Source: JAUWKC01 sp035527845 (GTDB taxonomy: Bacteria; Planctomycetota; Phycisphaerae; Sedimentisphaerales; Anaerobacaceae). Taken from it: 64,000 bases of DNA. The stretch's first letter is position 1. Each line of letters starts with the position of its first letter. A model generated the notes under the pieces. It was not told the origin of the DNA, did no database searches, and saw nothing but the letters and a program-made list of their open reading frames with translations. The stretch spans positions 10,742-74,741 of the forward strand of contig DATKZT010000106.1 of assembly GCA_035527845.1 (NCBI GenBank). The letters run 5' to 3'. A program made the position numbers and the translations under genes. Below, in pieces: positions 8,306-15,938 of this stretch.

Positions 8306-8496
8306 AACCGTCCTTTCAATCCACAGAATTCTTCACAGCACCATTATACGCAGATAACGAGGAAGTCAAAGACTGAATAAAGGGGCCGGTTCAGATTAGC
8401 CAAAGTCTTCTGCCCTTTGCGGTGAAAAGCGAGCGGGCTAGCGGCCTCTTCAAGGGCTAAACAGCGACTCCGATTGTACGCTTTTTTCGAACAGAC

Positions 8497-9840
8497 CTAC
8501 TCATTGACGGACCGGCTGCTCCTGATTCGAGAGCTTAGATAGGCAATGCCAATAACCAGGGCCAGCACAAGAACACCCCGTGCGACTAATCCTTTGGTTC
8601 TGCGGGCCTCAGCAGCGGTTCCAAGCGGCGAAGACGGCGCGCTGTCCGGGCCGTTTGTGGGCGCAGCAATAATGTCCTCGGTTTTGTTCTCGGCCTGCGA
8701 AATGGGTTGTTCCTGCCTTATATGGTCTTCTTCCTGTGCGTGCTCAATGGCCTCAAAAAGGATACGTTGCTCGTCGCCTCTGCGGCCTTTCGGGAACAGC
8801 TCTCCAGCGTTGTACTGCAACGTCAGCTCAGGGGTCATCCTTTGATCCGTTACGTCGGTGTGCAACATATAGGGACGCTCCATGGTCTTTTGGGCATGTT
8901 CAAGGAATTGCACATCCGGCTGGGATGAGGAAGACAGGAATTCGCTCGACGTGGTCCTTCCCCCCGCGTAAACGTCTTTCCATTCGCTCTTCTGCGGCAC
9001 ACAGGTGGAGCCATGCCATTCAATTCCGGAGTTTGCAATTGAGATCGTAGGTTCGTCCTGACCCGGTCGATATACCTTAGCCGACCGAACCATGTAAGCG
9101 GCGTCGGGGTCAACTGTCAGCTCCCACTTAGCACCTTGGCGACCGCTGATATCGGTGCCGCTGGCGGCAACCGATATAAGGCCTTCTTCCTGCTGAGTGA
9201 GCTGTGTGATGTTGGTCAGGTGGCTGGAGTATCCGCGGCCCAGGGACCAGAGGGTGCGTTTAAGCTCAAACTTATAGGTTGGCGCGTTTGGGTCGTCGAG
9301 GTCGAGTGATCCGCATGTGGCCAGGCCTGGGCTATCTTCCGGCCAGGGTGACAAGGGCCCTGGCGGGGGGACTTTGCCCACGAAATCGTATTTTGCCTGA
9401 GCGGTTGGCCCGAAGAAGTAGGTACTTCTCAGAGCGATCATGACGCCGCTGCGGGCCCTATCGGTATCAGTCTGGGGGGCTTCCGGGATGCTTTCGCTTG
9501 GCCCGAGGACGTCCTCCCACTTGAGGACTTCCAAGACGTCTTCCTCATAGGCGATTTTTCCGTCCGACATAGTAAGGCGCCATTTCTTCCTCAGTGGGGG
9601 CACGTCGGGTGGAAACCGAGAAATCTTGGTGTAAGTGCCTGAGGCCGTGAAGGCAGCCTCATAAACTGAGTCTATGAACCTGAACCGCGCAAGCAGCGCA
9701 TCTCCATCCGGCGCTTGACCCAGAGAATTCCTCCCAAATCCAATCAGTAGAAGAAACAAAATCAAGGGAACCACTTTTCCAGAAGTGACAGTCCTCTTTG
9801 AGCAAACAAACTTTGTCTTGACCAGATGCCTGGCATTCAT
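8497..9840 (-). CDS. Secreted or periplasmic protein with C-terminal membrane anchor, unknown function
   Basis: 447 aa from the ATG at 9840 (GGAG seven bases upstream). Residues about 20-42 are a signal peptide (VVPLILFLLLIGFG ending near GQA). The large extracytoplasmic part begins with DALLARFRFIDSVYEAAFTASGTYTK and looks beta-rich, somewhat like lipoprotein-carrier folds such as LolA/RseB, but I cannot confirm this. A low-complexity stretch follows (about 375-410), then a C-terminal membrane helix (GVLVLALVIGIAYL) and a basic tail. This signal-plus-anchor layout suggests a protein held at the membrane facing outwards. No neighbour gives a role. Confidence 0.6.
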   Translation of the reverse strand: MNARHLVKTKFVCSKRTVTSGKVVPLILFLLLIGFGRNSLGQAPDGDALLARFRFIDSVYEAAFTASGTYTKISRFPPDVPPLRKKWRLTMSDGKIAYEEDVLEVLKWEDVLGPSESIPEAPQTDTDRARSGVMIALRSTYFFGPTAQAKYDFVGKVPPPGPLSPWPEDSPGLATCGSLDLDDPNAPTYKFELKRTLWSLGRGYSSHLTNITQLTQQEEGLISVAASGTDISGRQGAKWELTVDPDAAYMVRSAKVYRPGQDEPTISIANSGIEWHGSTCVPQKSEWKDVYAGGRTTSSEFLSSSSQPDVQFLEHAQKTMERPYMLHTDVTDQRMTPELTLQYNAGELFPKGRRGDEQRILFEAIEHAQEEDHIRQEQPISQAENKTEDIIAAPTNGPDSAPSSPLGTAAEARRTKGLVARGVLVLALVIGIAYLSSRIRSSRSVNE

Positions 9841-10704
9841 AATGTGGCTCCGATATTGAAAATTCGCCGTCCCTAACAGTAGAACACGCCTTTGCGCCTT
9901 TTGCAATACCGTGTTCGGTCCAGGCCACGCGCGGGTAGCAGGAGCCGATTTTGGATTTCCACGACATCGTCCGACAAGTTGAGCGCGTTTCATTGCTTCG
10001 GCAAGCTCGATCCGCGTCTTTCCACGAGCCATCAGCCCATTTTACGATGCTAACGTTGATCCTCCCTAAAGAACGTTGCTGCGTCGGGCGTATGCGTAAC
10101 CTGACTGTCAAGGTTTCGCCCCGCAGCAAGGCGTAATCCGGATCCACATCTGGACCCCCCTTCCGGATCGTTTCTTTTCGTTGTTAGTTTGTCATCCAAC
10201 AAACATCCGCTTTCACAAAAGAGCTCGGGCTTCTGCCGCCTTTTCAGGTGTGATAGGCCATGGAAGGAAACAACTCCCTTCTGATGATGCTTTTGAAGTG
10301 CCACCACACACATAGAGCATCAGTAACGGAGCAACCAGAATCGCAACTGACCCCCGCCCTCGCAGTCTTTGCCCGTCTTTTGGGATGGAGAATCGTCTGT
10401 AATTCGCCGAAGGCTGCGAACTCATACGGCACTCGCGCGAAATCCTCCAGCACGTCCTGCCAGGCCCGCCAGCCGACCAGAATTGCGTTAGTCGTTCGAC
10501 AAAACTGGCTGTGACGTCGGATTCTTTACCTGGTCTTGTCTTGAGAAGCCCAGAATTTTTGCGAATTATAATCAACATTCGGGTGTTTATAAACGCTTAT
10601 ATTAGGTAGGAACTGAGGCGTGTTATTGTTAGACTGTTTGCCTTTGGTGCAATAGGGCTTTTTCAAGCTCCAGGCGAACCGTAAAGACCGAGAGGGTAAG
10701 AAGC
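9841..10704. other. Long gene-poor interval upstream of the radical SAM gene
   Basis: An 864-base stretch with several overlapping short minus-strand frames (for example 10213-10578) but none with a good start, family resemblance or coherent composition. It may hold the decayed remains of a minus-strand gene, since open frames shift between phases around 10244-10453. No RNA gene, repeat array or insertion sequence end is visible. The promoter for the downstream radical SAM gene should lie in the last 100 bases, an AT-richer segment. Confidence 0.4.
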
Positions 10705-12204
10705 ATGCACCTTCTACTGATCAACGTCGGCAGTGGGGCCGAGATACGGGTGCCGCAGGGCCTTCTGTATCTTGGCAGCGCCGTTGAAGCGGCCGGCCAT
10801 AAGGTGACCGTACACGACGAGGCACTGATTGAGAACCGGGATGAATCCCTTGCACAAATCCTCGCTTACGACGCTGATATTGTTGGTTTGAGCGTCTATA
10901 CCGTACCCTGGCAGCTCAGGCGGACAGAGGACATTTCCCGGGCTGTCAAGACCACCGGCAAGTCCACTTTGGTCGTGTGGGGCGGCTGGCACCCAACCTT
11001 GTATCCGAGACACAGCATACTCAATGAAAACGTCGACATCGTCGTTCGGGGGCCCGGTGAAAAGTCGGTCTGCGAGAGCCTAAAGGCACTTGAGCAGGGT
11101 CGGTCACTGGGGGAAGTTTCGGGCCTGTTGATAAAGGAGAACGGGCGGATTATCGAAACGGGCCCGGAATCTTTGGACCCGGATTACCTTTATCCCTCGC
11201 TGAATTTTGGTGTTTTGGACTTCGAGACCTATCTGCGGCGGCACGACCGCGGCGCCGGCACCCTGCAATATATCACCACCCGAGGCTGCCACGGGCGATG
11301 TCGCTTCTGTGTGATGTCGCGGCTGTTCAAGGGCTGTCTAATCCGCAAGCCAAGAGATCAGATCATCAAAGAATTGGAGGCGCAGTTTCGAGAGCATCGA
11401 ATCAACGCCATTCACTTTTCTGATGACAACACGTTCAGAAACGATGCGGAGGCCCTTGAGCTTTGTGAGATAGTCATGTCCGTTACCAACGGCAAGGGCA
11501 TTCCCTGGCGATGTGCCACCCGGATAGACACGCTCAGCAGGCTTTCAAAAAGCACGTATGAGAAGCTGGTCGCCAGCGGTTGCAAAGGCGTCGTGGCCGG
11601 AATAGAATCAGGCGTCGACAGGGTCCTGAAACTGATGAGTAAAGGTATCACCGTTTCCCAGATACACGAGGCGCTAAGGGTGATAGCCGATAATGGGCTG
11701 GATGAGAGCCTGTTCTTTTTTCTTTTTGGCTTTACCGGTGAAAGAAAAGAAGAGACGGAGGAAACGCTTGCGCTGGCTCGAAAAATCCGTCAAATGCTTC
11801 ACCGTTGCGACATAAGTTTGCATGTGTACTTCCCCGGCGCTTCGGACGCGAGCTGGCTCGCTTCGGATATTTCGCCGGCAGAGGCGTCACGGTTGTCCGA
11901 AGTCTTTGCAAGGTACTACGCGGATCACATAACAAACTATCGCATTGCCGGAACGAGCATGAGGACTTTGCGGTACTACTTTGGCGCCAGCAGGCGCAGT
12001 GAAATTGAACCGGCGGGCCGGATGAGGCTGCTGCGCCGTCTGCACCGAAAGCTGGCGGGGCTGAGAGTCAAATACGGCATTTTTGCCCTGCCTGTGGAGT
12101 ATTATTTTTCGAGCGTCGTTCTCAAGAATATCAGGAAATGGATGGGGCGCATCAAACTTGGCCGCAAACGACACCGGCAGCCTGAAAACGGGGCAACGGT
12201 CTAA
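10705..12204 (+). CDS. Radical SAM protein with N-terminal cobalamin-binding-like domain
   Basis: 499 aa. Residues 1-140 resemble a B12-binding fold (LINVGSGAEIRVPQGLLYLG, then WGGWHPTLYP at 92-101), though the DxHxxG cobalamin-ligand motif is not evident. The radical SAM core carries Cys195, Cys199 and Cys202 in TTRGCHGRCRFC, the 4Fe-4S ligand motif, and later FSDDNTF and GIESG, typical of the B12-binding subgroup. The C-terminal 100 residues are basic. Substrates in this subgroup range from lipids and hopanoids to peptides and cannot be assigned. It precedes the secretion operon by about 190 bases on the same strand but is probably independent. Confidence 0.88.
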   Translation: MHLLLINVGSGAEIRVPQGLLYLGSAVEAAGHKVTVHDEALIENRDESLAQILAYDADIVGLSVYTVPWQLRRTEDISRAVKTTGKSTLVVWGGWHPTLYPRHSILNENVDIVVRGPGEKSVCESLKALEQGRSLGEVSGLLIKENGRIIETGPESLDPDYLYPSLNFGVLDFETYLRRHDRGAGTLQYITTRGCHGRCRFCVMSRLFKGCLIRKPRDQIIKELEAQFREHRINAIHFSDDNTFRNDAEALELCEIVMSVTNGKGIPWRCATRIDTLSRLSKSTYEKLVASGCKGVVAGIESGVDRVLKLMSKGITVSQIHEALRVIADNGLDESLFFFLFGFTGERKEETEETLALARKIRQMLHRCDISLHVYFPGASDASWLASDISPAEASRLSEVFARYYADHITNYRIAGTSMRTLRYYFGASRRSEIEPAGRMRLLRRLHRKLAGLRVKYGIFALPVEYYFSSVVLKNIRKWMGRIKLGRKRHRQPENGATV

Positions 12205-12396
12205 AGTATGACGCGCCCAGTAAAGAAAGTTGATTTACCTATGTCCTTGTCACAAATGGACTTACGTTCAATGGCCGGGCGATTTATGGTTGCATGGCTC
12301 CATACAGGCATCAACAATCTGGCGTTCTGAAACGCCTTATATATAGCTGTGAGTATATTCTCTAATTTACAGGGTAATTAGGGACGGATTCGGAGT

Positions 12397-13452
12397 ATGA
12401 ATTGCGGGTCGTCAAAACGCTCAAGAGCCGGCGGCAGTGTACTGGTACTGGTTCTGATAGTAGTGTCAACTTTGACTATACTATCCGTAGGGCTGGCCTA
12501 TAGAATGCGGATTGAGATGAAACTGGCCTGGTCAAATGCCCGCAGAACACAATCGTACTATCTGGCATTAGGCGGCGTTGAAAGGATAAAGGCGCTTCTC
12601 AGTCAAGAAGAGCTCTCGCCGGGGGTTATCGCCCGGATATGCCAGTTCAGCGGCACGGCCGAAGAAGAGCAGCTCTTCGAACAGCTTCAGGCCCCCGATG
12701 AGACTGCGAGAAGATTTCTGACATACAGCCTCAGAGACGAACAAGGATACTTGAATGTTAACAAATCGGATCCCGCCAGTTGGGAGAAGCTGGAGATTCT
12801 CAGCAGGGAATGTCGCGCCGGCATCCTTGACTGGATAGACAAGGATGGCGACACGAATCCGGAGGGTGCGGAGACTGATTTCTATGAACGTCTGGCGCCT
12901 CCCTACATTTGCAAGGACGGTCCCTGTGTAGCTCTGAAGGAGCTGCTCTATTCAAAGGGTGTAACATACTCCATGTATACGGGAGAAGATTTGAACAGAA
13001 ATTCCTTCTTGGACGAGAATGAGAAAGACGGGTTGGATAGAATGCCTGCCGATAACGAGGACAATACCCTCGAAATGGGTTTGGTCGACATCTTCACTGT
13101 TTGTGGCGAGGGCAAAATAAATATAAATACGGCGCCCGGCGTGGTCTTGGCCGCATTGCCGGGACTGGACGCCTCAGTCGCTGAGGTGATACTTGGGCGC
13201 CGTTGCGGTCCCGACGGCAAGCCCGGTACCGAGGATGACGTAGGCATAGCTGGCGCCGAAGAAATTGCAAGCGTGGAAGGTCTAACACAGCAGCAGGCTG
13301 AGCTGTTACAACAATACTGCGGCTTTGATTCCGAGTGTTTTCGGATTTTCTCCTGCGCCGGCTCGCCAGATGCCCCCGAGTGTTGCCTGATGGCCACGGT
13401 AAGATATACGGAGGATGGATCCCGCATACTATCTCTGGAGAGACTTCTGTGA
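12397..13452 (+). CDS. gspK: Type II secretion minor pseudopilin GspK-like
   Basis: 351 aa. The N-terminus has a basic leader then a hydrophobic helix (SVLVLVLIVVSTLTILSVGLAY) and the polar, aromatic continuation of a pseudopilin; GspK characteristically lacks Glu+5, and no clear Glu+5 is seen here. The globular part contains acidic putative calcium loops (DKDGDTNPEGAE near 151 and DLNRNSFLDENEKDG near 198) and, near 245, the diagnostic GKININTAPGVVLAALPGL helix-hairpin-helix-like segment of GspK. Acts at the tip of the pseudopilus. First gene of the operon; its stop overlaps the next start (TGATG). Confidence 0.85.
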   Translation: MNCGSSKRSRAGGSVLVLVLIVVSTLTILSVGLAYRMRIEMKLAWSNARRTQSYYLALGGVERIKALLSQEELSPGVIARICQFSGTAEEEQLFEQLQAPDETARRFLTYSLRDEQGYLNVNKSDPASWEKLEILSRECRAGILDWIDKDGDTNPEGAETDFYERLAPPYICKDGPCVALKELLYSKGVTYSMYTGEDLNRNSFLDENEKDGLDRMPADNEDNTLEMGLVDIFTVCGEGKININTAPGVVLAALPGLDASVAEVILGRRCGPDGKPGTEDDVGIAGAEEIASVEGLTQQQAELLQQYCGFDSECFRIFSCAGSPDAPECCLMATVRYTEDGSRILSLERLL

Positions 13453-14867
13453 TGAAGGGCGGAAGAATCAGAACAGACTGGGGGGCATTGAGCTTGGCAC
13501 ACGACGGCAGCGCTGTTGTCTGTCTACAATCGAATGATACGGCGCGGTGTGTGGTTTTTGGCTCGTTAGAACGGCTCAAACAGGCGATTGACAGCAGGAA
13601 GATATCGGTGAAAAAATGGGCTGTGGCCGTTCCCAGAAATTCGTGCATTCTAAAACCTCTTACTTTGCCCGCAACGGATTTGGCCGAAGCTGCCAAGATG
13701 GTTCAGTTTGAACTGCCCTCTTTGGTGCCGCTACCGTTGGAGGACATTGTCTATGGGTGTACGGTTCTGAGAAGACAGGATAACATGCTGAACGTATTGG
13801 TATGCATCTTGAAAGTGAATACGCTGAACGACCTTCTGGAACCATACCGGGCCGTTGGAATAGAACCATTTAGAGTGGTGTTGGAGCCTTTGGCAATCCT
13901 AAACTGGTTCAGCGGCATGGATAAAGCGCCGGCAGGCCCTTCCATAAGTGTTGTCGGAAACAATCACCGTGGGGTGGTTCTAACCTCTGTCGACAACTGC
14001 CTTCAGAAGGCAAGTGAGATAACTTCAGCCGGCACAAACGCCACAACGCTCGTCGATGAAATACTGCGGGAGGTGTCGGATCAACGGGGAGAGCTGTCCC
14101 CTTTGGCAAGAAGCAACGCGGCGACTTTGCTTGCCGGGACGGAAGAATACGTGTCTGAGATAAATAAGAGGTTTCGTTCGGCGGCTTCCGATAGCGCCGG
14201 CAACGCGGAGGCGGTTCTTCTCGCCGATCCAAAGGTGACCTGCTTCGAGAACCAGCAACAGGACAGCGACGATCATAGCTTCAGCTACGAAGCGGTCGTG
14301 GCGACAGGCTTATTCGACCTGGTCAAGAATTCGAAACTGCCCTTGTTTAATCTGCTTCCACAAGAATACCTGAGAAGGTTCCAACAAAAAGCCTTGTTTT
14401 TCAACTATCTGTTCGTGGGCTCGACGTTCTTGGTCTTGATTCTGCTGCTTTGGCTCTCTTTATGCGTGATGAACTGGAGAATAGAGCGGAAGTCCCGCGC
14501 AATCGAGGCCCGAATGGCCCCCATAAAGGGCATTGCCAGCGTCGTTGACAAGAAGCGGCAGCGCGTCAGAGCAATATATGGCCAGTTGTCCAACCGAGGC
14601 TTGATAACGCAGATATTCGAAGAACTTTACAAATATACTCCCAAGAATATTTCTATAAGCGCGTTAACCTTCTCACCGAGTAAAGGCGGGGCCTCGGTCA
14701 TGATAGAGGGTCAGGCCGGGTCGCTTTCCGATGCCTTTGAATATGGTGAAGCCATGCGTGAAGCTTCTTTGCTGAGCGAAATGCAGCTTCTAAAAGCCCA
14801 GGTAAGCCCCCGACCAGGTGGAAGCGTGGCGGAATTCAGAACGCAATGTCTTATTCGGATTGACTGA
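13452..14867 (+). CDS. GspL / PilM-PilN-like assembly platform protein
   Basis: 471 aa starting at the ATG that overlaps the gspK stop by one base. The N-terminal half is an actin-like PilM/GspL cytoplasmic domain (PRNSCILKPLTLPATDLAEAAKMVQFELPSLVPLPLEDIVY), with a later CILKVNTLNDLLEPYRAVGIEP segment. A single membrane helix (about 352-372, LFVGSTFLVLILLLWLSLCV) is followed by a coiled region and a PilN/Fimbrial-assembly-like periplasmic domain. One protein thus covers PilM plus PilN, as GspL does. It should link the cytoplasmic ATPase to the inner-membrane platform. Confidence 0.75.
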   Translation: MKGGRIRTDWGALSLAHDGSAVVCLQSNDTARCVVFGSLERLKQAIDSRKISVKKWAVAVPRNSCILKPLTLPATDLAEAAKMVQFELPSLVPLPLEDIVYGCTVLRRQDNMLNVLVCILKVNTLNDLLEPYRAVGIEPFRVVLEPLAILNWFSGMDKAPAGPSISVVGNNHRGVVLTSVDNCLQKASEITSAGTNATTLVDEILREVSDQRGELSPLARSNAATLLAGTEEYVSEINKRFRSAASDSAGNAEAVLLADPKVTCFENQQQDSDDHSFSYEAVVATGLFDLVKNSKLPLFNLLPQEYLRRFQQKALFFNYLFVGSTFLVLILLLWLSLCVMNWRIERKSRAIEARMAPIKGIASVVDKKRQRVRAIYGQLSNRGLITQIFEELYKYTPKNISISALTFSPSKGGASVMIEGQAGSLSDAFEYGEAMREASLLSEMQLLKAQVSPRPGGSVAEFRTQCLIRID

Positions 14868-14871
14868 TTCA

Positions 14872-15417
14872 ATGGTTACCCACAGGAACAATCGTCAGAA
14901 GCTGTTAGCGATAATTACTGCTGCCACAATCATCTGTGCGGTCATTTTCATGGCCATAATCGAGCCTCAGTTGAGCCGGCGCAGAGTACTGCTTGAGCAC
15001 ATGCATGATTTGGAATTGAAACTGACCAGGATGGAAGCCGATTTGCTCGTAAGAGACCGAATAGATCAAATCTACTCGCGTGTTGAGCCGTTGATAGCCA
15101 GCAGGGGCACTGAACATCAAGAGCAATCGCTGCTCATCCGTCAGCTCGGTGAACTGTATGGCAAGCTGGATGTAAAGATCCGGTCGGTAGTGCCGTTGCT
15201 TACGGCCAATGAGGAGTTTTATAGCCGTTTGACGGTCAAAATCGAAATGTCCGGCCAAATAAGAAGCATTCTCAATTTCATCTCGGCTGTTGAAACACAC
15301 CCCAATCCTATAAGGATTGAAAAGTTCGACCTGAAGACCAAAGACGCTGTGGACCACGTACAGGCGTCATTTTTGATTACTAAAGTTGTGGCGAAAGCCG
15401 AACCCGAGGCAGACTGA
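14872..15417 (+). CDS. GspM / PilO-like platform protein
   Basis: 181 aa from the ATG at 14872, four bases after the preceding stop. One N-terminal membrane helix (LLAIITAATIICAVIFMAII), a coiled-coil stretch (about 30-80), then a small ferredoxin-like domain ending FDLKTKDAVDHVQASFLITK, which is the PilO pattern. Expected to pair with the GspL-like protein in the inner membrane. Identification rests on position and layout more than on strong sequence motifs. Confidence 0.68.
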   Translation: MVTHRNNRQKLLAIITAATIICAVIFMAIIEPQLSRRRVLLEHMHDLELKLTRMEADLLVRDRIDQIYSRVEPLIASRGTEHQEQSLLIRQLGELYGKLDVKIRSVVPLLTANEEFYSRLTVKIEMSGQIRSILNFISAVETHPNPIRIEKFDLKTKDAVDHVQASFLITKVVAKAEPEAD

Positions 15418-15924
15418 ATGTTGAAGAAGCTGATGGACAGACTCGTGGATCGCTATGGCTCCTGGCGATTGGTACATGCGGCGCTGGCGGCCCCGGCCAT
15501 TGTCTTATTAATCGTGCTTATGCTCGGATTAGTGCTGCCCGTTCGGTTAAGCTCCGACAGTCATATTGACGCCTTGAATGCGAAAGGAACGACTGCAATT
15601 GACATGTCCAAAGCTTTGGAGCCGTCTGCCGGTGATTTCCAAGCCCTCGCCAAGGTGTTCAGGCCCAGCCTGTTCAAGGCCTCAGCCTCGCTGGGTGATA
15701 AACCCATGGCCGACAGGACCATTGAAAAAATAAGGTCCCAACTTACACTCAAGTGTATCACGCAGATAAGGGGCGAGCCGGTCGCATACGTTCATATCAA
15801 GGGTATCCGGTTGCAACAGTGCAGGGTCGGCGATTCGGTCGGCGATCTTTTCACGGTCCTCGATATCAACAAGGGAAGCGTCGAAATATCAATTATAGGT
15901 CATAAAGTGACCTTAACACGTTAA
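15418..15924 (+). CDS. GspC / PilP-like coupling protein
   Basis: 168 aa beginning at the base after the previous stop. A membrane helix near 22-44 (HAALAAPAIVLLIVLMLGLVLP) is followed by a linker and a small beta domain (CITQIRGEPVAYVHIKG, GDSVGDLFTVLDINKGSVEI), the HR/PilP-type domain that contacts the N0 domain of the secretin. It sits directly before the secretin gene, the expected place for a coupler. Weak sequence identity means GspC versus PilP is undecided. Confidence 0.62.
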   Translation: MLKKLMDRLVDRYGSWRLVHAALAAPAIVLLIVLMLGLVLPVRLSSDSHIDALNAKGTTAIDMSKALEPSAGDFQALAKVFRPSLFKASASLGDKPMADRTIEKIRSQLTLKCITQIRGEPVAYVHIKGIRLQQCRVGDSVGDLFTVLDINKGSVEISIIGHKVTLTR

Positions 15925-15938
15925 ATGAACAGGAGATT

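Noticed and set aside
10213..10578. 121-codon minus-strand frame
   Set aside because: Weak start and no recognisable domain; competing frames overlap it. Kept only as part of the unexplained interval.
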